A DNA stretch of 64,000 nt. Origin: Oceanospirillum linum. GTDB lineage: Bacteria; Pseudomonadota; Gammaproteobacteria; Pseudomonadales; Halomonadaceae. The notes below the pieces were generated by a model, which saw only the letters and a program-made list of their open reading frames with translations, had not been told where the DNA came from and made no database searches. How positions within the stretch are numbered: the first letter of the stretch is position 1; each line of letters starts with the position of its first letter. This document shows positions 25,191-33,649 of the stretch, one piece after another. Both the position numbers and the translations under genes were made by a program. Location of the stretch: contig NZ_MTSD02000005.1 in assembly GCF_001995095.2 (NCBI RefSeq), forward strand, positions 124,001-188,000. Direction: 5' to 3'.

Positions 25191-27374
25191 ATGGCTTTAC
25201 TAGATCTTTTTTTAACCTGTCCGAAAAGCCTTGAAGGTTTGTTGGCACAGGAGTGCGCGCAACTGGGTGCAGAAAGCGTTAGGGGAAAAGTAGCGGGCGT
25301 GGAGTGTCAGGCGACATTGGAGGTGGCTTATCGTCTCTGTTTATGGTCTCGCCTGGCAAACCGTGTGTTGCTGCGGTTATATGTTGGCCCAGCGGATACT
25401 GCCGATGAGATGTACGACACCGTTCAGTGGGTCAACTGGCAGGACCATATGCAGGAGATGGGTACTCTGGCCGTGGATTTTTCCGGTACTAACCGTGAGA
25501 TCCGTAATACGCATTTTGCCGCCCAGCGCGTTAAAGATGCCATTGTTGACCAGCTGAAAGAGAAAACCGGCTATCGCCACTCGGTGGATAAAGAGCGCCC
25601 ATCGATGCGGGTTAATGCACGGCTTAATCGTGGTGAAGTGGTGTTGAGCCTGGATCTCTCCGGTAGTAGCCTGCATCAGAGGGGCTATCGTCTGGATGGT
25701 GCTATGGCCCCCTTGAAAGAGAATCTGGCGGCAGCGATTCTGATTCGCAGTGGCTGGCCTGAATTGGCGAAAGAGGGAAAGCCGCTGATCGACCCTATGT
25801 GTGGTTCCGGTACCTTGTTGATTGAAGCGGCGTTAATGGCAATGGACCAGGCTTCTGGTCTGAACCGGAGCCACTTTGGCTTCTTTACCTGGAAGCAGCA
25901 CGATTTTGATCTGTGGCGAGAAGTGGAGCACGAAGCAGAAGCTCGCGCCTCCATTGGACGTAAGCGTTGGGATGGCCTGATTTACGGTTATGATGCCAGT
26001 GGTAAAGCTCTTGTTGCCGCGCAGAAAAATATTCGTCGGGCCGGCCTGGATAAAATCGTTAATGTTACGAAAAAAGAGTTGGCTTACTTTGTTCAGCCAA
26101 CCCATGCGGGCAATCTTGACGCAGGTCTTGTGGCAACGAACCCTCCATATGGTGAACGGATCAGTGATATGCCGTCGCTGATCCATTTGTATCGCCACCT
26201 GGGAGATCGCCTGAAAGAGTCTTTCCCAGGCTGGCAGGTATCGGTTTTCACCGGTAATACTGACCTTTGCCACAAGATGGGGCTACGTAGTCACAAGCAG
26301 TACAACATGTTTAACGGTGCTCTGCCCTGTAAGCTCCTGTTGTTTGCTGTAGCCGCAGATTCTGATCAGCGGGTTCGCCCGGATAAACCGACTCAAAGCA
26401 CCGAAGAGCTGATTATGGATGAATCCGCCTGGAGTGATGGCGGACGGATGTTTGCCAACCGGGTGCGTAAAAACCTGAAAAATCTGAAAAAATGGCTGAA
26501 AAAAGAGAAAACTGAGTGCTATCGCGCTTATGACTCTGATATTCCTGAATATGCGGTTGCGGTGGATGTTTACGGTGATCATCTGTATGTTCAGGAGTAT
26601 GCCCCTCCCAAGACCATCGACCCGGCGAAGGCGGAGCGCCGTTTGTTGGATGTGATTCAGGTCTTGCCGGCGGTATTTAATATCAACCCGTCTAATATCC
26701 ATCTGAAGCAGCGTAAGCGTCAGGCCGGTCGTGCACAGTATGAAAAAATGGACAAGAAGCGCGAGATGCTGACCGTTACCGAAGGTCCCTGCAAGCTGCT
26801 GGTTAATCTGGATGATTATCTGGATACAGGTCTGTTTCTGGATCATCGCCCTGTCCGTACTTACATTGGTGAGCAGTCAAAAGACCTGCGTGTACTGAAT
26901 CTCTTCTGCTATACAGCGACCGCGACCGTACATGCGGCGGTAGGTGGTGCCCGAAGTACTGTCAGTGTGGACCTGTCCAACACTTATCTGGAGTGGGGTA
27001 AGAAGAACATGCGTCTGAACGGCTTTTACGGTGAAGAGCATGAGTTTATTCAGGCGGATTGCACTCAATGGCTGCAGGAAAATATGCGGCTGTTTGATCT
27101 GATCTTTATGGATCCACCAACTTTCTCTAATTCGAAGCGGATGAAAGATGTGCTGGATGTTCAGCGTGATCACGCCCGTATGATACGTCATGCGATGCGT
27201 GTACTGGCGCCGGGTGGGGCCCTGGTCTTCTCTAATAATCTGCGCAGTTTCAAAATGGATGAATCGATTTTGGATGAGTTTGATGTGCAGGATATTTCTA
27301 AAGAATCGGTGCCTGTGGATTTTGCCCGTAACCCTAAGATCCATCATTGTTTTGAGATACGCTATTTCGATTGA
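25191..27374 (+). CDS. rlmKL: Bifunctional 23S rRNA methyltransferase RlmKL
   Basis: One protein methylates G2445 (m2G, RlmL half) and G2069 (m7G, RlmK half) of 23S rRNA. It has 727 residues. An N-terminal THUMP region is followed by the RlmL methyltransferase with DPMCGSGTLLIEAA (about 200-213) and the catalytic NPPYGER (about 317-323). The C-terminal RlmK methyltransferase has LFCYTATATVHAA (about 568-580) and DPPTFSNSKRM (about 640-650). The length and both domains match the fused gammaproteobacterial form. It is monocistronic with its own terminator. Confidence 0.96.
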   Translation: MALLDLFLTCPKSLEGLLAQECAQLGAESVRGKVAGVECQATLEVAYRLCLWSRLANRVLLRLYVGPADTADEMYDTVQWVNWQDHMQEMGTLAVDFSGTNREIRNTHFAAQRVKDAIVDQLKEKTGYRHSVDKERPSMRVNARLNRGEVVLSLDLSGSSLHQRGYRLDGAMAPLKENLAAAILIRSGWPELAKEGKPLIDPMCGSGTLLIEAALMAMDQASGLNRSHFGFFTWKQHDFDLWREVEHEAEARASIGRKRWDGLIYGYDASGKALVAAQKNIRRAGLDKIVNVTKKELAYFVQPTHAGNLDAGLVATNPPYGERISDMPSLIHLYRHLGDRLKESFPGWQVSVFTGNTDLCHKMGLRSHKQYNMFNGALPCKLLLFAVAADSDQRVRPDKPTQSTEELIMDESAWSDGGRMFANRVRKNLKNLKKWLKKEKTECYRAYDSDIPEYAVAVDVYGDHLYVQEYAPPKTIDPAKAERRLLDVIQVLPAVFNINPSNIHLKQRKRQAGRAQYEKMDKKREMLTVTEGPCKLLVNLDDYLDTGLFLDHRPVRTYIGEQSKDLRVLNLFCYTATATVHAAVGGARSTVSVDLSNTYLEWGKKNMRLNGFYGEEHEFIQADCTQWLQENMRLFDLIFMDPPTFSNSKRMKDVLDVQRDHARMIRHAMRVLAPGGALVFSNNLRSFKMDESILDEFDVQDISKESVPVDFARNPKIHHCFEIRYFD

Positions 27375-27391
27375 TCGGTAAGCGTTATCAG

Positions 27392-27430
27392 CAGTCTGTC
27401 GGGTTTGTCCGGGCAGGCTGTTTTTTTTTA
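27392..27430 (+). terminator. Terminator after rlmKL
   Basis: A 12-base stem with G-U pairs (CAGTCTGTCGGG against CCGGGCAGGCTG), a short TTTGT loop and eight T. Confidence 0.85.
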
Positions 27431-27489
27431 TTCTCCAGGGTGCCTTTCTGAGAGAGGTTTTGTTAAGAGTATGAAAAACGGAGTCAATA

Positions 27490-27735
27490 ATGAGTAAGGT
27501 TCTGTATCTTTACACCACGTTGGGCTGTCACCTTTGTGAGCAGGCACAGGCAATCGTTCATCCGCTGGTAGCAGAAAAGGGTATGGTTTTAGAGTTGGTA
27601 GAGATCAGTGAACAGGAAGCCCTGGTGGCGCAATATGGGATTCGTATTCCCGTGATCCGCCTTGCTGACCAGGAAGAGGAGCTGGGTTGGCCGTTTGATG
27701 CTGAAGCTGCAAGCCGCTATTTGTCTTTGGGTTAA
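27490..27735 (+). CDS. Glutaredoxin-like thiol protein
   Basis: An 81-residue thioredoxin-fold protein of the small glutaredoxin-like family (DUF836). LYLYTTLGCHLCEQAQAI contains the redox pair C13-x-x-C16, and the cis-proline is in RIPVIRL. Such proteins reduce disulfides, but their partner is unknown. GGAG lies 6 bases before the ATG. Its stop codon overlaps by 4 bases the stop of the convergent WGR-domain gene. Confidence 0.85.
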   Translation: MSKVLYLYTTLGCHLCEQAQAIVHPLVAEKGMVLELVEISEQEALVAQYGIRIPVIRLADQEEELGWPFDAEAASRYLSLG

Positions 27736-28019
27736 CCGGTGGGAAGTTCGCCGGCTCTCATCAGATCCGAGAAGAGGTCGGCAGCTTCTTCACTATCATC
27801 CAGCTGGAGTACGCGCTTCATACCACGACTTTCCTGAATAGTACCGATGCTTTCCATCAGAGTGACAGCCTCATCATAGGACTCTACTAAGGAGTGCGTC
27901 AGGCCGCCAAATTGAGTACCGATCTGTCCCCAGGCTTTGGTTAACAGCCAGTCGCCGAACATATCCTGATGGATATGAACCAGACAGTAATCATGTTCGT
28001 TTTGCCAGCGAACAATCAC
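27732..28019 (-). CDS. WGR-domain protein
   Basis: A 95-residue protein made almost entirely of one WGR-like domain: RWQNEHDYCLVHIHQDMFGDW, then TKAWGQIGTQFGG with the WGxxG core, then the SYDEAVTLMESIGTIQESRGM helix. WGR domains occur in PARPs and MolR-type proteins and bind nucleic acid ends in PARPs. A stand-alone bacterial copy has no assigned function. The acidic C-terminal tail (DDSEEAADLFSDL) is extra. It is convergent with, and overlaps, the glutaredoxin-like gene. Confidence 0.75.
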   Translation of the reverse strand: MIVRWQNEHDYCLVHIHQDMFGDWLLTKAWGQIGTQFGGLTHSLVESYDEAVTLMESIGTIQESRGMKRVLQLDDSEEAADLFSDLMRAGELPTG

Positions 28020-28378
28020 TTGTGCAACTCCTGCGGACTGATATGATTCCCAACTACTGTGATCAACAGAGATCCGATCAGTAGTCCCTTAATGAAAGCG
28101 CCTACACCCTGATACTGAATCAGAGGCACTTTGCTGACTGATATTATTCAATGGTACCGGTTGTCAGAGAAGGTTCTTCTCAATGAATGAATTGCACCAA
28201 CAAGTACGGCTTTAAGCCGCCATAGGTATGCGTAATGATTCACCCAATTCTGACCAGTGGCAGGAATTGAGCCTGAATCCCTCGCATTTGTAAAGTGTTG
28301 ATATAAAAAGCCCTTTCCTGCCGTGATGTTTATTTTGGCAGGTCTTACTCAGGGCAGGATAAAACCAGAGGAAGACAG
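28020..28378. other. Intergenic region and pdxB leader
   Basis: No gene. Near pdxB, TCCTGCC (28316-28322) can pair either with GGCAGG (28337-28342) or with GGCAGGA (28353-28359), giving two mutually exclusive hairpins just before the ribosome site (GAGGA, 28369-28373). A CGGCTT/AAGCCG hairpin lies near 28208-28221. Confidence 0.45.
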
Positions 28379-29542
28379 ATGCACATTATTGCCGATGAGA
28401 ATATCCCTCTTGTTCAGGAGTTTTTCTCTGAACTGGGTACGATTGAAACACTTCCGGGGCGCTCTATGACTCAGAAGCAGATTCAAAAGGCAGATGTGCT
28501 ACTGGTTCGTTCTATTACGAATATCAGTCCGGCGTTGCTGGAAGGCTCAAAAGTGCGCTTTGTCGCAACGGCCACCATCGGTTGTGATCATATCGATCAG
28601 GAGTACCTGGCGAATAATAATATTGGTTTTGCCAATGCACCGGGTTGTAATGCTAACTCGGTCGTTGAATATGTTCTGAGTGTATTGTCTTTACTGGCAG
28701 ATCAGGAAGACTTTATTTTGCAAGAGAAAACGGTTGGTATTATTGGTGCAGGGAATGTTGGCCGACGACTGAAAGAGCGATTACAGAGAATTGGTATCAA
28801 TGTACTGGTAAATGACCCGCCCCGTGCGCTGTCAGAAGGTACTGAAGAGTTTACTGGTCTGGATGAGTTATTGGCACAATCTGACATTATCAGTATGCAT
28901 ACGCCGCTGATTAAAGACGGAGACCATCCCACTTTGCACCTGCTGAATGAGGCTCGTATCAATCAATTGAAACCGGATACGGTATTGATCAATAGTGGCC
29001 GGGGGGCCGCTGTCGATACCGAAGCGTTAAAGCGAAGATTGCTGGAGAAAGGTGATTTAGTAACGGTGCTGGATGTGTGGGAGTCGGAGCCGGATATTGA
29101 CTATGAGCTTCTGGAGTTAGTCGATATAGGTACGCCACATATTGCCGGCTATAGCCTTGATGGCAAGCTTGGTGGCACGGAGATGGTCTATCGGGCCGTT
29201 TGTGAATACTTCGGCTTACCTGCCCGCAAAAAGCTGGGACAGCTTATCCCGGAACCACCTTTGCGCAAGCTTTCATTTTCAAATCAGGCGCACCGTTGGC
29301 AAGCCACTCTTACTGCAATCCGCGCTTGTTACGATGTTCGGAATGATGATATGGCGCTACGTCGAGCCTTTAGCAAAGCTCGGCGGCAGAACCAGTTACT
29401 GGGCCAGGCATTTGATGAGCTGAGGCGAACTTATCCGGTGCGCCGTGAATTTGACACTCTTAAAGTGCAACTGAAAACCAGTCAGAAAAAACTGGGGGAT
29501 CGTTTGGAGAAATTTGGTTTTTCTGTTCGCCTGGGTAAATGA
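28379..29542 (+). CDS. pdxB: Erythronate-4-phosphate dehydrogenase
   Basis: PdxB oxidises 4-phosphoerythronate in the DXP-dependent pyridoxal phosphate pathway. The 387-residue protein has the D-2-hydroxyacid dehydrogenase layout with the NAD-binding VGIIGAGNVGRRL (about 119-131), the catalytic Arg in INSGRGAAVD, Glu in WESEPD, and His in IGTPHIAGYS. The C-terminal PdxB dimerisation domain starts about residue 285. N-terminal MHIIADENIPLV is the family start. A terminator follows directly. Confidence 0.96.
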   Translation: MHIIADENIPLVQEFFSELGTIETLPGRSMTQKQIQKADVLLVRSITNISPALLEGSKVRFVATATIGCDHIDQEYLANNNIGFANAPGCNANSVVEYVLSVLSLLADQEDFILQEKTVGIIGAGNVGRRLKERLQRIGINVLVNDPPRALSEGTEEFTGLDELLAQSDIISMHTPLIKDGDHPTLHLLNEARINQLKPDTVLINSGRGAAVDTEALKRRLLEKGDLVTVLDVWESEPDIDYELLELVDIGTPHIAGYSLDGKLGGTEMVYRAVCEYFGLPARKKLGQLIPEPPLRKLSFSNQAHRWQATLTAIRACYDVRNDDMALRRAFSKARRQNQLLGQAFDELRRTYPVRREFDTLKVQLKTSQKKLGDRLEKFGFSVRLGK

Positions 29543-29604
29543 GAGTTTTTAATCATATGGTTAATTATTGTTCTAAGAAAAAATATCCCTTTTTTTAATG
29601 AAAT

Positions 29605-29630
29605 GCCCGGTTTTTACCGGGTATTTTTTT
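29605..29630 (+). terminator. Terminator after pdxB
   Basis: CCCGGT/ACCGGG stem with a T-rich loop, followed by a seven-T run. Confidence 0.87.
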
Positions 29631-30009
29631 GCCTGGTTTCTGATTTTAAAACCTTGCAGATCCCGCTTGTGTGCTGATTTTGAGTAGATCCCGTTTTTGA
29701 TAGAAGGGTGATAATGTACTTATAAAAGTCTCAATTTATGCGTTAATTTGTTTTTTATTCACACCTTGACGCTGAATCATAAAGTTAGCTACGTTAAAAA
29801 AGACGGGTGTGTATTACCTGTCTGCATCGGGGAGAACCGTTCGAAGCTCCCCACAACAGGTTTAGCCTGTTCAGTTTGCTGGGTATGTCAGATCCATTGA
29901 ACTCTATCGATGTCGGGTCTCCCGATAAGGATGAGGTTTAAGGGGATTCAGGGGTGCCCACATCAATTCTACTGCCTTGTTCGGCAGTGTCGGAAGATGG
30001 AGCGACATG
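29631..30009 (+). promoter_or_regulatory. Structured 5' region of the tea operon
   Basis: No gene. Four hairpins stand in a row before teaA: GGGGAG/CTCCCC (29829-29852), AACAGG/CCTGTT (29855-29871), TCGGG/CCCGA (29913-29925) and ACTGCC/GGCAGT (29971-29988). The last ends 10 bases before the GGAG ribosome site (29999-30002). The promoter is not certain. A long, folded leader would fit osmotic or translational control, but this is inference. Confidence 0.5.
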
Positions 30010-31035
30010 ATGTCTCTAACCAGTCAATTAAAGAAAATCGCGGGTATTTCCTGCGTAGCCGCCACTCTGGCAACGGCAACCGGGGTTGCACAAGCGGATA
30101 CATGGCGCTATGCCCATGAGGAGTACAAAGGTGATGTACAGGATGTGTACGCCCTTAAATTTAAGGAATATATCGAAGATAACTCCGAGCATACACTTCA
30201 GGTCTACCGTTTTGGTGAGCTAGGCGAGTCCGACGATATTATGGAGCAAACTCAGGCAGGTATTCTGCAGTTTGTTAACCAGTCACCGGGGTTCACCGGT
30301 TCTTTGATTCCTGAGGCTCAAATCTTTTTTATCCCTTATCTTTTACCGACGGATATGGAAACGGTAGTTAAGTTCTTCCGTGAAAGTAAGGCGATTAATG
30401 AAGACTTTACTGAACTCTATGCGGATAAAGGCCTGGAACTTCTGAAGATGTATCCTGAGGGGGAGATGGTTGTCACGGCCGATGAGCCGGTGACCAATCC
30501 TCAGGATTTTAAAGGCAAAAAAATTCGCGTGATGACGAATCCTCTGTTGTCATCGACTTACGAAGCATTTGGTGCAACCCCAACACCGCTACCTTGGGGT
30601 GAAGTGTACGGTGCACTGCAGACCAATATGATTCAGGGGCAGGAAAACCCAATTTTCTGGATTGAATCCGGCGGCCTTTATGAGGTTTCTCCTAATCTGA
30701 TCTTTACTGGCCACGGCTGGTTTACAACAGCTTCCATGGCGAACAAAGACTTCTTTGATGATCTTTCTGCAGATGACAAACAGATGGTTCGGGATGCTTC
30801 TGAGTATGCCTTTAACGAAACGATGAAGCATATTGACGGTTTAGCCGACCGGGCTCTGGATAAGATTGTTAAAAGTAGTGACAAGGTGACGGTGACCCGC
30901 CTGACGGATCGCCAGATCGCAAAGTTTAAAGCCCGGGCCCCTAAGGTTGAGAAAACCTTTTATGAAATGGCTGGCGAAAGCGGCAAGGAACTCCTGCAGC
31001 AGTTCAAAGCTGACCTGGATGCGGTTGCCAAGTAA
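30010..31035 (+). CDS. teaA: TRAP transporter substrate-binding protein, ectoine type (TeaA-like)
   Basis: A periplasmic binding protein of 341 residues with a clear signal peptide (basic KK, hydrophobic ISCVAATLATATG, cleavage after AQA at residue 29). The mature start DTWRYAHEEYKGDVQDVYA, the RFGELGESDDIMEQTQ block and WGEVYGALQT/QENPIFWIESGGLYEVSPN are, as I recall it, very close to TeaA of Halomonas elongata, which binds ectoine and hydroxyectoine. These solutes serve as osmoprotectants or carbon sources. The second of two adjacent ATGs is chosen (GGAG 7 bases upstream). The intergenic hairpin after it may favour excess TeaA over the permease. Confidence 0.88.
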   Translation: MSLTSQLKKIAGISCVAATLATATGVAQADTWRYAHEEYKGDVQDVYALKFKEYIEDNSEHTLQVYRFGELGESDDIMEQTQAGILQFVNQSPGFTGSLIPEAQIFFIPYLLPTDMETVVKFFRESKAINEDFTELYADKGLELLKMYPEGEMVVTADEPVTNPQDFKGKKIRVMTNPLLSSTYEAFGATPTPLPWGEVYGALQTNMIQGQENPIFWIESGGLYEVSPNLIFTGHGWFTTASMANKDFFDDLSADDKQMVRDASEYAFNETMKHIDGLADRALDKIVKSSDKVTVTRLTDRQIAKFKARAPKVEKTFYEMAGESGKELLQQFKADLDAVAK

Positions 31036-31075
31036 ACCCCTCTGCGTATCTTCTTCAATGGATACTGACGTCAGG

Positions 31076-31097
31076 GAGGCCCGGCTGAGCGGGCCTC
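31076..31097 (+). promoter_or_regulatory. Intercistronic hairpin between teaA and teaB
   Basis: A perfect 8-base GC-rich stem GAGGCCCG/CGGGCCTC with a 6-base loop and no T run. It is placed where binding-protein mRNAs are often stabilised or partly terminated, so more binding protein than permease is made. Confidence 0.6.
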
Positions 31098-31148
31098 TCT
31101 GCCCGATATTAACGGCAACATCGTTTGCCGAAGCATGAGCGAAATGCC

Positions 31149-31724
31149 ATGACGGATTCTGAGAATTTAACCTATCACTCTGAGCTCCCTGGCCTTCTGG
31201 GCAAATTCGACAACCTGATCAGCAAGGTAGAAGCCTTTATGCTGGCAGCAGGCGTGTTACTGATGGCGCTAAACACCTGCGTTAATGTTATTGCCCGGTT
31301 TGGTTTTGGTCAGGGGCTTTTTTTTGCCGGTGAAATTAACCGGATTCTTATCATTCTTATCACCTTTGCCGGTATTGGCTATGCGGCCCGTCAGGGGCGG
31401 CATATCCGAATGTCGGCCATCTATGATTCCTTGCCCCATCAGGCCCGGAAGTGGGCCATGATTCTGATTGCACTGATAACCTCGTGCATTATGTTTTTAC
31501 TTGCCTGGCTCTCTTTTGAATATGTCTCAGATGTTTTCAAGCGAGGGCGTATCTTACCTGCATTGGGCTTTCCGATCTGGTGGATCTATATCTGGGTTCC
31601 CATAGGCTTTGCAATTACAGGCATACAGTATTTTCTGACGGTCATAAAGAACCTCACCAGTAAGGATATTTACCTGTCTACGGGGGTGCTTGATGGGTAT
31701 GCCGATGATGAGTCTGAGGTCTGA
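31149..31724 (+). CDS. teaB: TRAP transporter small permease (TeaB-like)
   Basis: The DctQ-type small membrane subunit, 191 residues with four hydrophobic helices (about 28-48, 62-80, 102-124, 142-162 of the mature frame). The conserved RFGFGQGLFFAGEINRILIIL and GYAARQGRHIRMSAIYD segments are diagnostic of DctQ. It pairs with TeaC and TeaA for sodium-coupled uptake. I chose ATG 31149 rather than the upstream TTG, although its ribosome site is weak, which suggests coupling to teaA translation or low expression. Confidence 0.87.
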   Translation: MTDSENLTYHSELPGLLGKFDNLISKVEAFMLAAGVLLMALNTCVNVIARFGFGQGLFFAGEINRILIILITFAGIGYAARQGRHIRMSAIYDSLPHQARKWAMILIALITSCIMFLLAWLSFEYVSDVFKRGRILPALGFPIWWIYIWVPIGFAITGIQYFLTVIKNLTSKDIYLSTGVLDGYADDESEV

Positions 31725-31786
31725 GCCAAGCGTTTTAGGCCCAGTGATAAAAATGATCTTAAAAAAATAATGCATAAGGATTTATC

Positions 31787-33073
31787 ATGGCTACAACCTT
31801 AATGCTGATCATGATCGTGCTGCTTTTGCTCGGTTTTCCAATGATGATCCCCCTGATTACCGCGGCCCTTACCGGTTTTTATATGATGTTTGGCGGTATT
31901 GGGCAGATGGATACTTTTATCCAGCAGGTGCTGGGAGGTATTCGTCCGGCTTCATTGATTGCCGTTCCTATGTTTATTCTGGCTGCAGATATTATGACCC
32001 GTGGGCAGTCTGCCAACCGCCTGATTGATATGGTGATGACCTTTATCGGACATATCCGTGGGGGGCTGGCGATCAGTACTGCGACTTCCTGTACTTTGTT
32101 TGGTGCCGTATCCGGTTCGACTCAGGCGACGGTTGTTGCTGTGGGCTCAGCGCTTAGACCGAAACTGTTAAAAGCGGGTTACTCTGACTCGTTCTCGTTG
32201 GCGCTGATTATCAATGCCAGCGACATTGCCTTTTTGATCCCCCCCAGTATCGGCATGATCATTTATGGTGTGATTTCCGAGACATCTATTGCAGAACTGT
32301 TTATTGCAGGTATCGGCCCAGGGCTGCTGATTCTGTTTCTGTTCTCTGTCTACTGTCTGATTTACGCTACTGTTCACAATGTACCAACAGAGGAAAAAGC
32401 GAGCTGGAGTGAGCGTTTTAAAGCGACTCGTATGGCAGTCTGGCCGCTGATGTTTCCCGTTATTATTGTTGGCGGTATTTATGGTGGTGTATTTAGTCCG
32501 ACTGAAGCGGCTGCGGTATGCGTACTTTATGCGGTCATTCTGGAGTTTGGTGTCTTCCGCTCCCTGAGCAGTAAAGATATCTACACGATTGCTAAATCTA
32601 CAGGTTTGATTACGGCGGTAGTTTTTATCCTGGTGGGTGTAGGGAACGGCTTCTCCTGGATTATCTCTTTTGCTCAGATACCTCAAACTATTCTGGATGC
32701 GGTTGGTATCAATGATATGGGCCCCGTCGGTGTTCTGGTCGCGATCTCAGTGGCCTTTTTTGTCGCCTGTATGTTTGTTGATCCTATTGTTGTTATCCTG
32801 GTACTGACGCCGATTTTTGCACCAGCCATAGAGGCGACGGGTCTTGATCCGGTTCATGTGGGGATCATTATTACACTGCAGGTCGCCATCGGTTCAGCAA
32901 CACCTCCTTTTGGCTGTGATATTTTTACTGCCATCGCAATCTTTAAGAAACCTTACTGGGAAGTCGTTCGGGGAACTGGGCCCTTTATTGCTATCCTGCT
33001 GTTCTCGGCCGGATTACTTGTGGCTTTTCCTGAAATTGCCCTCTTCCTTCGGGATGTGGCATTCAGTGACTAA
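31787..33073 (+). CDS. teaC: TRAP transporter large permease (TeaC-like)
   Basis: The DctM-type large subunit, 428 residues and about 12 hydrophobic segments, which forms the sodium-driven translocation path. Family motifs include FILAADIMTRGQSANRLIDM, the SGSTQATVVAVGS loop, the LIPPSIGMIIYG hairpin and GSATPPFGCDIF near the C-terminus. The gene is preceded by a good ribosome site (AAGGA) and lies 62 bases after teaB and 21 bases before teaD. Confidence 0.92.
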   Translation: MATTLMLIMIVLLLLGFPMMIPLITAALTGFYMMFGGIGQMDTFIQQVLGGIRPASLIAVPMFILAADIMTRGQSANRLIDMVMTFIGHIRGGLAISTATSCTLFGAVSGSTQATVVAVGSALRPKLLKAGYSDSFSLALIINASDIAFLIPPSIGMIIYGVISETSIAELFIAGIGPGLLILFLFSVYCLIYATVHNVPTEEKASWSERFKATRMAVWPLMFPVIIVGGIYGGVFSPTEAAAVCVLYAVILEFGVFRSLSSKDIYTIAKSTGLITAVVFILVGVGNGFSWIISFAQIPQTILDAVGINDMGPVGVLVAISVAFFVACMFVDPIVVILVLTPIFAPAIEATGLDPVHVGIIITLQVAIGSATPPFGCDIFTAIAIFKKPYWEVVRGTGPFIAILLFSAGLLVAFPEIALFLRDVAFSD

Positions 33074-33094
33074 TCCGGGATTAAGGAGTTCGCT

Positions 33095-33547
33095 ATGTTT
33101 AAAAGAATCTTAGTGGCAGTGGATGGCTCAGTAACAGCCTTGGATGCTTTAGATAAAGCAATTGAGCTACAGCAGCTAACTCGTAAGCAGGATGGGGAAG
33201 CTGAAATCTATCTGCTCTGTGTGTACAAACATCACAGTCTATTCGAGGCATCGCTATCCATGGTTCGCCCGGATGAGATGCAGATCCCTGATCAGGCATT
33301 GACAGAATATGCCAGGGATGTTGTGGATCAGGCAAAAAAACATGCCCTGAAGCAGGGGGTAACCTGCCGAGGTTTTGTTAAAGGAGGACGTCCCTCTAAA
33401 AAAATTGTGTCTTTTGCACAGACTAAAGAGATTGACCTGATTGTTATGGGATCAAAAGGGACTCATACCGATGTGGATGGTATGTTTTTAGGGAGTGTAT
33501 CGCAGCGGGTGGCAGCCCATGCTAAATGCCCGGTGATGATCGTTTAG
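33095..33547 (+). CDS. teaD: Universal stress protein of the tea operon (TeaD-like)
   Basis: A 150-residue UspA-fold, cytoplasmic, probably ATP-binding protein. FKRILVAVDGS opens the fold, and VMGSKGTHTDVDGMFLGSVSQ gives the nucleotide loop G-x2-G-x10-GS, one residue longer than the usual G-x2-G-x9-G. In H. elongata TeaD is encoded directly after TeaABC and lowers transporter activity; the gene order here is identical. The ribosome site is AAGGAG. It is the last gene before a strong terminator. Confidence 0.87.
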   Translation: MFKRILVAVDGSVTALDALDKAIELQQLTRKQDGEAEIYLLCVYKHHSLFEASLSMVRPDEMQIPDQALTEYARDVVDQAKKHALKQGVTCRGFVKGGRPSKKIVSFAQTKEIDLIVMGSKGTHTDVDGMFLGSVSQRVAAHAKCPVMIV

Positions 33548-33579
33548 AAAAAATAGATTGCATCACTTCTGGTTTATCG

Positions 33580-33621
33580 GCCGGATTTACCGATATCTTC
33601 GATAAATCCGGCTATTATTTT
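33580..33621 (+). terminator. Terminator of the teaABCD operon
   Basis: A perfect 10-base stem GCCGGATTTA/TAAATCCGGC with a 13-base loop, followed by TATTATTTT. Confidence 0.8.
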
Positions 33622-33649
33622 CCCGGGGACGGCAGTTAATCGTTACGGG

